Shown here: positions 27,239-38,700 of the stretch, one piece after another | Layout: every line of letters begins with the position of its first letter | Numbering within the stretch: the first letter of the stretch is position 1 | Origin: Phaeosaccion multiseriatum | Taxonomy: Eukaryota; Ochrophyta, other classes | Direction: 5' to 3' | Length of the DNA: 64,000 bases | NCBI GenBank assembly: GCA_965112735.1 | Contig: OZ218959.1 | Coordinates: forward strand, 434,001-498,000 | The notes under the pieces: model-generated | The model's input: only the letters and a program-made list of their open reading frames with translations | Told to the model about the DNA's origin: nothing | Databases searched by the model: none | Made by a program: the position numbers and the translations under genes

Positions 27239-28114
27239 ATGATGTGGTCGCGCACCAGTATCATCGGTGTCTTCCTGCTGGGGTGGGGCGATGGCAGCAG
27301 CAGCAGCAGCAACAGCAGCACCTCCGCTACCACTGGGGTGGGCCTGCGGCCGGAGTCAGAACTCGTGGACAACTGCTTCGACTTCCCCGCACAGAACTTT
27401 AACAAGCAAAACAATGTCAAGCTCACGTACGGTAGCAGCCCGTACCTGGCCCTGCGGGAGGGAGACCGAGCCATCGACTTTACGCTGGACGCACTGGACG
27501 GGACGCCTTTCTCTCTCTCGCAGGCCCTCGCAGAGGGCAAAGACACGGGCGACAGCAAGCCGGTGGTGCTGATCTGGGGCATGTACACGTGCCCAGCCTT
27601 CCAAGGGATGGGGTCGGGGGGCGACCCGCCCTTCGACGAATGCGCGTACTGGGACGAGAGCACCTTGGTGGAGCAACGGCGCTCACAAGTCAACTTCGTG
27701 CACCTGGTTGGGCCTGAACCGCACCCCACTGTCCCGGACACCAACTTTGACAGCGGCGAATTCAAGGAGAACTACTGGTCCACCGTGCGCCAGCCCATGG
27801 ACTACACGCAGCGCCGCGCCATGGTGAAGGCTGTACGCCAGTTCATCCACCCCAAGGCTGTCCTGCTGGCCGACGATCTCGTTCGCTCGCCCACCGAGGG
27901 GAGCAGCGAGGGGGCTGGTGAGGAGGAGCCAACGACCCGCAACAACCCGGTGTGGTGCTCCTACGGGCCGGGGGCGAGGACGGCTATGCTCATCGGGACG
28001 GACGGCATCGTGAGGTACACATCCACCTGGTTCCGCGCCTCGGACATGCTGGCAGCCATCGACGACTATCTGGGACTGGAGTCTGTCGCAGCTACAGAGA
28101 ACGAGGAGGCGTGA
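27239..28114 (+). CDS. Iodothyronine-deiodinase-like thioredoxin-fold protein (Cys form)
   Basis: Single exon, 291 residues. The N-terminus MMWSRTSIIGVFLLGWG is a possible signal peptide or anchor, followed by a Ser-rich linker. The core resembles the deiodinase family (T4_deiodinase): a thioredoxin-like fold with VVLIWGMYTCPAFQG in place of the vertebrate GSCTUPPF active site, followed by the EPHP motif that matches the conserved EAHP with its histidine, and a later IGTDGIVRYTSTWF strand. The codon at the selenocysteine position is TGC (Cys), not TGA, so no SECIS element is needed. Deiodinases reductively remove iodine from aromatic rings. Algal members have no proven substrate; halogen metabolism or a general reductase role is inference. 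The next gene on the plus strand is far away and the neighbour at 28261 is convergent. Confidence 0.7.
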   Translation: MMWSRTSIIGVFLLGWGDGSSSSSNSSTSATTGVGLRPESELVDNCFDFPAQNFNKQNNVKLTYGSSPYLALREGDRAIDFTLDALDGTPFSLSQALAEGKDTGDSKPVVLIWGMYTCPAFQGMGSGGDPPFDECAYWDESTLVEQRRSQVNFVHLVGPEPHPTVPDTNFDSGEFKENYWSTVRQPMDYTQRRAMVKAVRQFIHPKAVLLADDLVRSPTEGSSEGAGEEEPTTRNNPVWCSYGPGARTAMLIGTDGIVRYTSTWFRASDMLAAIDDYLGLESVAATENEEA

Positions 28115-28260
28115 GGCAGAGCAGCAGCAGCAGCAGCAGCCGGTCCCATGACCATAGAGAGTAATTTTTAATTTTCATATAATGTCATCATTTTAAGGGA
28201 CCCAAAGCGATGTGCGCGCGGTACACAGACCCTCACAAAAGAGAGAGTGCACACAGAGCC

Positions 28261-28965
28261 TTACAAGAGCTCGGTTACATTCATTGGCATCTCGTCGATC
28301 TGTGTGGAGTAAAACTGTTCGATGTCTCGAAGGATGCTCACGTCCTCCTGCTTTACAAAGTTGATGGCCACTCCCTTGCGACCGAAACGGCCCGAGCGGC
28401 CGATGCGGTGGATATACAGCTCACGCGACGTGGGCAGGTCGTAGCAGATCACCAACGAAACTTGCTGCACGTCCAGGCCACGACCCCACACGTCTGTTGC
28501 TATGAGCACGCGGGACCTGCAGCAAGGGGGGGTGGAGGAATGGGAGGGGGGGGATAGACATGAGGTCACGGGACCCGCACCATCCAAGCGGGCAACCTCT
28601 TTGCACTTGTTTAATCACTCCCTCGCTCCAATCCTCCCACTCCTTCTCCCTCACTCACCCCCCTGATCGGAACTCCTCCATGATGGCGTCTCTCTCCTTC
28701 TGGGGCATGTCTCCATGCATGGCCGCTACCGTGAAGTTTGCCTCTCGCATCTTGGTGGTGAGCCAGTCCACCTTCTTCTTGGTGTTGCAGAAGATGACAG
28801 CCTGTAACGCATGCATTCATTGCATTGCATACGTCAAGGGCAAGATAGTTGTATGTGGATGGGAGGGGGCGGATGATATCGATCATCCTCGCTGCGCAAC
28901 CACGTACACACACACGCGCGCGCGCGCGCACGCACACGTGCACACCGACGCACCACACACACACA

Positions 28966-29010
<45 letters not shown>

Positions 29011-31338
29011 CACCCCTACCTGCGTGACGGTGAGCGTTTCGTACAAGTCACACAGGGTATCGAACTTCCACTCCTCCTTCTCCACCGCCACGAAGAACTG
29101 CTTGATGCCCTCCAAGGTCAGCTCATCTCGCTTGACGAGAATGCGCACAGGCTGATTCATGAACTTTCCCGTCATTTCCAGCACCTCCTCCGGCAACGTG
29201 GCAGAGATTAGCACCACTTGTGTTGACGGTGGCAGGTATCTGATTGGTGGAGAGAGGGGGGAGGACGGGTGTGGTGTGGGTGCGTGCGTGCGTGTGGGAG
29301 GGGCGGGGTGTTCATTGAGCGTCTAGTCAGCGGATGGCAGCAGAAAAGCAGCGGATGAGCTCATGTTTGGAATGTAACTGTGAGCCCTTGGATCCAACGG
29401 CTGTGCGTCCACTGAGCTTGAGCCTGAGCCTGAGCCTATCTCCCTCATGGAAAACTCCAGTTCCAGTTACAGTTCCGATTCCACTTCCGTTTCCAGACCT
29501 CACTCACTCTCCCCCTTAACCCCACGACATATACTCTCGAACGCTCTTGTCCCACCCACCCACCCATGTACCTGTAAATGTCGTAGATCTGCTCCTTGAA
29601 TCCCTTGTTGAGCATCTCATCCGCCTCGTCAATCACGAGCATCTTGAGCTTCTTGGTGCGCAGGTTCTTGCGGTTGATCATGTCAAACACCCTTCCTGGC
29701 GTGCCGGACACAACCTGGCAGCCGTAGTCCAGGCGGCGGATGTCCTCGCCGATGCTCTTGCCACCGATGCAGGCGTGGCATTGTACGTTCATGTAGTCAC
29801 CCAGAGCGAGGATCACCTGCACAACAAGGGCCCAGGGGAGGGTCGAGAAGGGCGAGAGGGGCAAGGTGGAGACAGCGAGAGGGGCGACATGGGCAAGGCA
29901 AAGAGAGAGCGACAGGAGCAAGGCAAGGCAAAACAAAGCAAGACACACACACACACACACGCAGAGAGAGAGAGAGAGAGCGGTAAGAATTACGACAGAA
30001 TTCCGTACGGGCGGAAGGGACTAGGGGGATGGCTCGAATCAGGACAGAGCAACGCAGTGTCATCGAAGTTAAGTAGCGTGGCTTGAGCCTGTGCTTGGTA
30101 GGGCAGGTCTATATAAGATGCCATCCGCCCTCGTAACTTCGGCACTGTCTGGTCGCCGCGCAAGTCCCATCCCGCGAGTACAAAAAAGCTTCCCGTTCTC
30201 CCTCACACCTCACGCCGCACCCACCCACCTTTTGCGTTTGCTCCGCGAGTTCCCTTGTGGGGGACAACACGAGGGCCTGTGTCTCGTTGGAGGTAGAGTC
30301 CAGTGCCTGCACCAGAGGAGGGGGAGCAAGTGATGACGTCAAGAGAAGATCCGGACAACACCGTAAGAGGAGCGCAGCTGACTACCAAAAGGCGAGGTTC
30401 GGAGTCGCGTTTGCTTCCCTGTCCCATGTTTAAGTCCAATCTAATACTTTCTGCGCTACCGTCCGTCAGCCTTCTCGAGACGCACTGGTGGGATTGCCGT
30501 GACTGCCGTGAGATAGGAAGCCAACTCATCAGACCTCTCTTTCTCTCTCTTCTTACAAATCTCCTCCCCCTTCCCTTCCGGCAACCCAACTCCCTCCCCC
30601 CAGTACCTGCAAGACCCCAATACTGAAGACGGCAGTCTTTCCTGTGCCCGACTGGCTCTGAGCAATGACGTCTCTGCCCGTCATGATGGGCTTGATGGCT
30701 CGCTGCTGCACCGCCGACGGCCGCTCAAAGCCGTAGGCGTACACGCCCCTCAGCAGGTCCTCCTTCAGCCCCATCTTATCGAACGACTCACACACCTCCA
30801 CCTCCCCCTGTGCATGGAAGCGGCAGAGCAGCAGCAGAGGTAGGAGGGGGGGGGGAGGCAACAGCGTCACCATCGCGTGGAGCAGCAAAGCAAGCAGTGT
30901 GTGATTTTTACTCTTTTCCCTCCCCTGACACCAGGATAAGGTTCCTTGACGACCGACGATGTCACACACACAAGAGGGAAGAGCCGCTCCTCAACTGTCC
31001 AGCGTGTCACACCAAGGGCCTGGCGAGGCCCATTTTCATCTCCCTTGACAGCCCGTCTCTTGGCTGGATCCTCCCTCGCCCTCAGTCCTTCCCAGCTCTG
31101 AGCAGCCGAGCGAGAACCCCACCTTCTCCCCACGTACCGCCAAAGTGAACTCGATCCCTTCCTCCTCATCGTAATCCACCCTCTCGCCCGCCTTTGCACG
31201 GCTTCGCCCAGCCTTGCTGGAGTAGCCGCCCCCTCCCGATGACCGCCCTCCTCCCCCATGCCTGCCCCCTCCTCCTCCGCCTCCTCCTTTGCTCACTACG
31301 CGACTACTGGCACCGCCTTCTCCCCGTCGAGACGCCAT
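28261..31338 (-). CDS. EIF4A3: ATP-dependent RNA helicase eIF4A-III (exon junction complex core)
   Basis: Seven exons, phases consistent: 31338-31138, 30807-30607, 30306-30229, 29816-29572, 29239-29020, 28801-28659, 28516-28261; 447 residues. The helicase core follows eIF4A-III closely: [21 protein letters not shown] motif PSAVQQRAI, motif [28 protein letters not shown], and [13 protein letters not shown]. The diagnostic segments [19 protein letters not shown] and [16 protein letters not shown] separate it from translational eIF4A. The family clamps mRNA upstream of splice junctions and marks transcripts for export and nonsense-mediated decay, which fits this intron-rich genome. Unusual points: a Gly/Arg-rich N-terminal extension of about 50 residues, and motif V reads [10 protein letters not shown] where most members have ARGLDVPQ. 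A promoter element lies at 31419-31434. Confidence 0.95.
28900..29010. repeat. CG/CA dinucleotide repeat in eIF4A-III intron
   Basis: (CG)n and (CA)n runs fill the 5' part (minus-strand sense) of the intron between the exons for helicase motifs III and IV. Confidence 0.9.
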
Positions 31339-31418
31339 GCTCGTCTTATGACAATCGATTGCACTGCGGGGAATGGCCCACCAAAATCCGTACCAACCCT
31401 CTCTCTCTCTCTCTGTAC

Positions 31419-31434
31419 ACGTAACTTTACGTAA
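31419..31434 (-). promoter_or_regulatory. TTACGTAA-AGTTACGT element upstream of eIF4A-III
   Basis: In minus-strand sense TTACGTAAAGTTACGT, 81 bp before the eIF4A-III ATG. It matches the element at 11238-11253 at 15 of 16 positions and in the same orientation relative to its gene. A CT-rich run lies between it and the gene. Confidence 0.4.
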
Positions 31435-31555
31435 ACATCACGGAACCCAAGGGGTCGTGTGATGCAATCCTATCCTCAGTCCCCTGTCGATTTTGTGTCC
31501 TTAGACTTGTGTGAAGAGGTACGATACACCAAGGGAGAGAGGTTTTGTGGAGAAG

Positions 31556-31738
31556 ATGGCCGGGAGATTGCTGTTATTCCGGTGTTTGCTGGAGGCGGGG
31601 CCGTCTAGGATTAGAGAGGCAGCTGCAGAACTTTTGGAGACGTGGGTGACGCCTCACCATAGGCACCCCTTGAGGAGGCAGGCCAGCAGCAGCAGACACC
31701 GCAGCGGCGCAGCCGAGTGGGGGTATTCGGAAGACTGA
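31556..31738 (+). CDS. Possible small ORF, 60 residues, unknown
   Basis: ATG at 31556 opens MAGRLLLFRCLLEAGPSRIR, an amphipathic Arg-rich start that could act as a mitochondrial leader, and ends GAAEWGYSED before a TGA. It lies alone between two divergent genes. No family is recognised and no splice signals are needed. It may equally be a chance ORF in 5' flanking DNA. Confidence 0.2.
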   Translation: MAGRLLLFRCLLEAGPSRIREAAAELLETWVTPHHRHPLRRQASSSRHRSGAAEWGYSED

Positions 31739-32000
31739 ATGTGCTACTGACTGCAGTGCATGCTTGTGCTGCTGTGTAGTGTTATCAAAGGCCCCGAAAG
31801 AGATCATGACAAACCTGTGAAGTGTAGTACGTGTCCACGAAGGCGCGGGAGGAAATCATGATTACTGCAAGAGAGAATGAACCAGGCCACTAACCACGTA
31901 CATGCACCCTCCTGCTCCCGCCCTCCATGCATCCTTGCTGGCTACGGATTCCCGATCCCTCAGGACGTGTGCTGGACCAGAGAGAGTGAAGGACAGCACA

Positions 32001-33714
32001 ATGAAGGCCTCAGCAGTAGCAGTGGCGTTGGTGGCAGGACTGGCCTCCACCAATGCCTTCATCACCCCCACAGCCTTCAGCGGTGCCAGCGTGGCGGCCA
32101 GAAGCCCTGCTCGCTCTGCTGCCTCATCCAAAGCCACCTCCTCCACCACCCTCAAAATGGGCTTGCTCGACCCAGACCCCACTCTGCTGTCAGAGTTCTT
32201 CTTCTGGGGAGAGGCAGAGTACAAGGGGTTTGTGGGGAACGTCAAGGGTGAGGAGGCATTGATCTTGGTGAGTACGGGTGTAGGGAAGGGGCGAACAAGA
32301 GGCTGAAGAAGGACATGTGGACGAGGCTCAGGCGGCCTCCGGACGGGGGTGGAGGCGTGCGTGGATACTCTCCGAGGGCTCGCCATCTTTTCTCTACCCC
32401 CCCTCCCTGTTTCACATCGGAAACCCCGTGCTCATGTACCTACGTGCCCCGCCTCGTGCCTGCTCGAATACCCTCTCCCCTCCCTCCCTCCCTCCTCCTC
32501 CCTGTCCCCCCTTTTTGCCGAGCAGCAAGGAAAGCCATACGACTTGCTGGGTCGGCTCCGCGAGAAGAAGCTGCTGACCTTCACGGCGGAGACCGGTCTC
32601 TTGTCGGCCTTGGAGGACGCGGGGGTGACGCTGAGTGGGGTGGAGAAGACGCTGCCAGCCATCGAGGAGGCAGGTCTGCTCTCCTTTGTCGCCAACAACT
32701 TGAGCGCGCTCAACAGGCTTGTCGCACCCGTCGCAGTAGAGCCCGCTGAGGTAAGGTACAGCACCGCTCCGAGCCCCTCTGAGGACTCGAGAGAGGAAAC
32801 GGGCTGAGCCGAGCTGAGCTACCAGGCGGTGGAGGAGAGGGAGTGGGGTGGGGCCGCAGCGGAGGGGAAGTGGAGCAGGAGATGTGCTAATGTGTTGTCG
32901 GGGCTTGCTTGCGAGCCGAAGCGCGGAGTGCGAATTGTGAAGTGGGAATGGTGATTTCATTCTGGACGGGTCCTACCACACACCCGCTTCTCTGTCCTCT
33001 CTCGTGGCGCTTGACCCTCGAACACACCCCACCCCCCTCTTGCTGCCCCCATGTGCGTCGTGTCGCCTTCCCTCCCCCCCCCCCACAAATCCCCCCCCCA
33101 TCTGTTGTCATCCACCGACTGCCGTCCTTCCCTCCTCAGCTGGCCCTCCCTGCCGTGACCGGCCTGGTGAAGAGTGGAGCGCTCAATGGACTCATTGCCC
33201 AGTTGCTCAGCGTCTCTCCCTCTGCCCCTCGCGCCTCGGCCCCTGCTCCCGCCCCCAAGGCCAAGGCGGCTAGGGCAACAGCAGCCCCTAAGGCAAAGGC
33301 CGCACCAGCAGCCAAGGCCGCACCAGCCCCCAAGGCCGCGGCACCTGCCCCTGCTCCCAAGGCCGCACCAGCCCCTGCCCCCAAGGTACGAACTGAGGCA
33401 GTTAAGGCACTAGCTATGGCACTAGGCATGGCACTAGCAAGGCACTAGCAAGGGCAAGGCACGGACTATTGGATGGATGGCTCAGACCCATGCAAGGCCC
33501 AAATGAAGATGAGATGGAGCGGTTCATGCTTGTTCATGTCTCCCTCTGCCTGAACAGCCCCTCTCTGTCCCTTTCTCTGCCCCTCCATGGCTCTGACCGC
33601 CCACCGCCCCTCATCCCAACACACCCCCTCTATTGCCGCCCCCCCTCTGCTGCTCTGTAGCCGGCGAGCAGGCCCAAGGTTGGCTCACGCCCCCGAATCG
33701 CCGCCAGGGCATAG
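32001..33714 (+). CDS. Plastid-targeted RIQ/DUF1118-like thylakoid protein
   Basis: Four exons: 32001-32267, 32526-32750, 33140-33385, 33661-33714; 263 residues. The N-terminus is a heterokont bipartite plastid presequence: signal peptide MKASAVAVALVAGLASTNA, then Phe at the cleavage site (ASTNA/FITP, the ASAFAP-type motif), then a Ser/Ala/Arg-rich transit region to about residue 50. The mature part has GEAEYKGFVGN, then LREKKLLTFTAETGLLSALE and LSGVEKTLPAIEEAGLLSF. This spacing of Leu-Leu-Ser and Glu-x-Ala-Gly resembles the DUF1118 region of plant RIQ proteins, which affect grana stacking and quenching of excess light. The C-terminus is an Ala-Pro-Lys repeat tail (APAPKAAPA) ending in a basic patch instead of the membrane segments of plant homologues. 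Plastid targeting is well supported; the RIQ assignment rests on pattern resemblance only. Confidence 0.65.
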
Positions 33715-34669
33715 GCGGGAGGAGAGATGACATTCATTCACAGCCGGCAATAACACCCGAACTAGGGGTCGGGTGGACCATTGGGGGCAGCTGGCTGACC
33801 TCATTTAGATAGATAGACGGGGAGGGGGGAGGGGGCGCTGAAGTGAGTGAGTGCCCCGTGGACGACCCTGCGACGCATGGTCTGTGCTGTGGAGCGCTCT
33901 GCGCTGCTCTGCTGTTGGTGAGGCCGGACTCAGTCGAGGCAGTCGAGTCAGTCGAGTCAGTTGATTCAGTCCTGCCTCTCTCACTGTGTGGGGTGTGTGG
34001 CTGACGAGTGCCGCCGCTTTTGCTTTGCTTTGCTTTGTTGGTTGCTTCCACCTTTTACTTATGATTCGGACCCATTTTATTACTCTTTGGGGGCGCGGCG
34101 CTTTGTTCTTAAAGGGCCCACTCTCCTTCGCTTAACATCACTCACAATCACCTCTTCCTTATATACAGGAACACGATACGAGAGAGGCGGACATTTTTAC
34201 TCATTTAATTTTAAAACTAAATAGAGAGACTTCTCAAGTACCTATGCAAGCACGCGTAGTGTCAAAACACATTCCGCCTTCCGTGTGTGCCCATCATGGC
34301 TGGCGATCGGCTGGCAGTGCTGTGCCGCTCCTCTCACCACAGCACCCGCTTGCCTCCCTCCCTCCGTCCGTCCCTCCGAGAGGGTCGTGCTGACACTTGA
34401 CCACTTGTTTCAGCTCCACTTTATTGACCTCGACCAATCGAACCAAAGAATCGATGTCGACGCGCTCGCAGAGCTTATACTTCTCTAAGGAGGAGAGGCC
34501 CCTCTTGATGATTCCCCAGTCCCCTCCCAAGTCAAGTTCTTTTCAATCAGCTCTATTGACTCGCTCTTTGAGTTCTCTCTTGTGGTCCTTCCCCTCCCCT
34601 CCCCCTGTTGGGTCCTCTCTTTACTCTAATGGAGCCTCCTCCAGCCTCCAACCAACTGCTGAGTCCCCT
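33715..34669. other. Convergent spacer between RIQ-like gene and PUS10
   Basis: About 950 bp with short CAGTCGAGT-type repeats near 33930-33965, (GCTTT)n at about 34017-34036 and an AT-richer section at 34150-34225 suitable for 3' ends. A minus-strand frame at 34294-34530 lacks an ATG start and family motifs. Confidence 0.5.
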
Positions 34670-35674
34670 CTAGCTCTTGTGTGTGTGGCACACATCCTTG
34701 ACGTCAAGCTGCAGAATGTCCGCCCTGCCCCCAAGCATCGACCCCACATTCGGCAATGTCCGACCAAAGTCTCCGTGCACAAACTCCTTCACGTACGTAC
34801 CCCCGGAGGTGGCCACCTTCGGAGAGGGAGGAGGGGCAGGCAGGCATATGGGACAAACAGATCGGTGAGTGAGCACTGACTGACACTTCAATTCAAGCTG
34901 GGCCGGGCACCCGGACGGGTATGGTAGCAAGTCTCAAAAGAGGAGGTGTTTGTGCTCTCTCTCAGGGTGGGGAGGTGGAGCGGGGTGGGAAAGGTGTGCG
35001 ACGCTACACATGCAAAGGGCCGCAGACGCAAGGGGGGGGGGGGGGGCGAAACTGAAACCGTTGGGGCGATGCGTCTCGCTTCACTTGTTCTGCCCACACA
35101 CACTTTCAGATTCCCCTAGGTGATTCCTATTAAGTCAATAAATCATCCCACTCCCCACCGAGCCGAGCCCTCAGTCACCCTGACATCTTTCGCCCTGAGG
35201 CAGAGGCCTGGCGTGGTGTGTTTATTGACTTACTCACCGTGAGGATGAAGTAGTGGTCGTTGAGCCACTGTACCTCCATGGAGTGGACGGTCTTGACACG
35301 AGTCAAGAGCGTCCGCCGATGCAGCACGCGGACCTGTCCTCCCAAGCACAAGAGTAGCGGTGCCGCACACGCAAACGGAGAGCGAGTGGGGTAGTGGGGT
35401 GAGTGGAGGGGCAGGGCAACATACAGGGTGGGATACACACTAGTGGAGCATTGGGACACACGGGAAGGAGTGAGCCCTTGTCGCACACGGAGGGACGGAA
35501 GTGGGGGAGAGAGGGAGAGAGGTAATGAGGAGAAGTAGCGGAAGGGGGAGAGAGGGAAGGAGGCAGTGAGGAGAAGCAGCTACGATGTTCGCTTGGAAGG
35601 GAAAGGCCACACAAAGACGAAAAGACGGAGCAGAGAGAAGAGAAGAGAGAGCGAGAGAGAGAGAGAAGAGATGT

Positions 35675-35733
<59 letters not shown>

Positions 35734-38700
35734 AGAGCGAGAGAGAGAGAAGAGATGTAGAGAGAGAGAGAGAGAGGAGAGAGAGCGAGAGAGAGAGAAG
35801 AGATGTAGAGAGAGAGAGAGGAGAGCGACACAGAGGGAAACTGAAACTGTGCGAGCTCAGCCCAGGCCTCACCGGAGTCTGCTGAAGCACCTCCATATCC
35901 TCTCCCTCCTTGCGCGAGAGAAGCGCCACCAGCTGAGCGGATGGAGGAAGGACGGACGGACGGACGGGAGAGTGAGACGCAGAGAAGGGCGAGTGAGAGG
36001 AACAGTGATGGAGCGTGTGCACGGGGAGGGCGACAAAGGGGGCGGGCGATACGCTCATTCACGAGCAAGTCAGCGGCCCCTGCCCGGGAAGTGAATCGCT
36101 CATTCACGTGCAACGTCTTTCTCCTCCACAGAAGGCCATCAGTTCGGCCGGTCTGTCTGTTGGTCCGTCGGTCGGTCCGTCCGTCGAGCCCCCTCCCCTC
36201 TTTCCCGCGCCGCCCGCCGCCTCCGCCTGCCGCTGCGGCTCACCTCCTTCTCTCCGTGTGCCTTCTCGCTCCAGCACAGGCACGTGTAGACCTTTCTCGT
36301 GTCCTCAGAGGCCCCCTGCACGGTCGCCACAGCCTCCCTGTTCGTCATCGCCATTTGTGACACTTGGACACACAAGCCTGCATTCCGCCCCGTGCCGGCA
36401 TTCACGGCATCCTGATGTGTGTGATGTGTGTGTGTGTGTGGGGGGGGGGGAGAAGGAACGACAGTGAGAAGGCATTGCTTTCTCCCTTCTTTCTCTATTC
36501 TTCAACGACAGTCTCCCGGGCATCCACCGCGCAGTTTCAGTGTCAGTTACTCCCGGGCCTACCCAAACCTCTGTGCCCTCTGCTGCCTTCTACTGCCTTC
36601 TGAGAGACGACCGACCGACCGACCAACCTGCAGGCTTGCCAGGGCGCTCTCCACCTTCTGCGCGGACCGCTTGCTGTCCACGAGCTTGAGCACGAAGGGC
36701 CGCCCGCCGCCCAGCATGCGGACGTCAATGTCTTCCCTGTGTTTATGTGTGTGTGTGTGTGTGTGTGTGCGTATGTGGATGAAGTGGGGAGATGGACGAG
36801 AACGTAAAAGGGCCGCCTCTCGGAAAGCGACGCTCAAGACGAAGCACAGCATGCAGACCCCTGGTCCACACGAAAAGGAGCGGCGAGAACGGGGTGCGAC
36901 GCAACATACAAGTACCCACCCACGCACCCACGCACCCACGCACCCACGCACCCACGCACACACGCACACACGCACCTCCCCGACCCGTGCATAGCGGCCT
37001 CCGCGCACCCCGAGAAGGCCTCGAAGGGCTCTGCGATCATCTCCTCCACTGACCACAAGCCCTTACGCGTCATACCCATCAACCACGGCGTCTGAGGCAC
37101 CTGCACAAGAGGGAGGAGGGGGGTGGAGGGGCTTTGGCTCCAGAGGGTAGGGGGGGGCGTCCACCTGGGATACGCGCCCACCTGTGATACGCGCCCACCT
37201 GGGATAAGCGCCTCGGCAGATCAAGGACAAAACCAAGGCGGCTCGGGAGGAGGTCGGGGCTCTACAACGCCCCCCTCCCCCACCTTCCATTCCATTCACA
37301 CCCACGAGACGGACAGACGCAACCCGCACCCCACGCACCTCCCGCGAGAGTTTGTTGTAGAAACCCTTCACCACCACGTGCTCTCTCTTCCAGCGCAGCT
37401 GCACCTGGCAGGCTGGTTCCTCCGTCTCGCCACCCTCGGCCTTCCAGCGCCGCACCATCCCGTGGAGGCGCTCCTCCTGCGCCGGGGTGAGCTCCGACAG
37501 GGCCTTGTTCACGACGGAGGTGTTCAAGTACCCGTCGTTGTCGCTGTCGTTCTTGCGCCTCTTGCGTTTCTGCGTGTTTGTGCGTGCGTGGTTTAGTTTG
37601 GTAGTCAATAAATCTCAGTAAGGGCGAAGGAAAGAGTTGCCCATTGGTGGCTCTGCACTCCTTGGTGGTTGGCTGCACACTATGGCTGCACTCTTTGGCT
37701 CCTCGCGTACCTGGAAGTAGTTCTCCTTCTCTCCTCTCTCCACTACCGAGCGAGGCGCGGGTCTGTTCCCCAGAAGGGGGGGGGGGGAGAGAGGGCGAGG
37801 AGGGCACGGACTCAGTGGAGCAAAAGCGTGGGTGATCCTCCCCGCCAATGAGAGAGAGGCATATGCTGCCATACCCTTACCTTGGCTTAATATCCAGCAT
37901 GACCGCCGCTCGGTTGTCTGCCTCGAAGTTCAGCATCTCTGCCTCTAGTAGGAGCTCCTCATCCCTTCGAAACTGGCGTGGGTCAAGTCAAGTCAGGCAG
38001 GTCAATCAGCAGAGCATTGCATGGGTCAAGGGCGGCAGATGGGGTGCGAGCAAAGGACTTCCCCCCTCCCCTCCCCCCTCCCCTCCTGCCTGTCACTCTT
38101 TTCCGCCTCGACACCTCTGCGCACCTGCACCCCCAGCCTTCGCGCCACCCCCCCCGTCATCCTCATCTTCACAGCCGACTTGAGGTCCACGATCTGCCCA
38201 GCGGGGACGAGTGGGGTGCGCGGCTCCTCCTCGCCCCCCGCGAAGCGCACAAAGGCCTCCTGCCGCACCGCCGCGCATAGCAACAACTTGACGCTGAAGC
38301 TGAAGTCGCCGAGGTCGTAGCCCCTGTCCACCACCTCCTGTGCGCCGTGCGCTTCCAAGGAGATGCAGCACTCTGCGGGAGACGCCTGTGGCTGCGGCTG
38401 TGGAGCGTCCACCTTGTCTTTCACGCCGCCGTCGCCCCCCCCTCTAGGTACTTCTATTGGCGCACTACTACTGCTACCACCTGCTACCACTGCTGCTGCT
38501 GCTCCTCCTCCTCCTCCTCCTCCTCCTCCTCCTCCTCCTGCCGCTCCTCCAGCTCCTCCAGCTCCTTCTCGGGATTGTTCGTGCTCTACTTTCGGCCCTA
38601 CTGTCGACTCTACCCCTCTCAGAACCACAGGCGTCGTGGTTTGCAGCAAGCCGAGGCACAAGGGACACACCCTCCTCCTCTTCCCGGCCTTCGTCTCTCG

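Larger units (their letters stand above)
31339..32000. other. Divergent spacer between eIF4A-III and the plastid RIQ-like gene
   Basis: About 660 bp. It holds the eIF4A-III promoter element, a possible 60-codon small ORF at 31556-31738 and the upstream region of the plastid protein gene. Confidence 0.5.

Noticed and set aside
34294-34530. Minus-strand frame downstream of PUS10 with a Leu/Val-rich helix
   Set aside because: No ATG start, no splice link to PUS10, which ends with its own stop at 34670, and no recognisable motif.
35580-36113. Arg/Glu and Ser/Leu repeat frames
   Set aside because: Products of a GA/CT microsatellite in a PUS10 intron.
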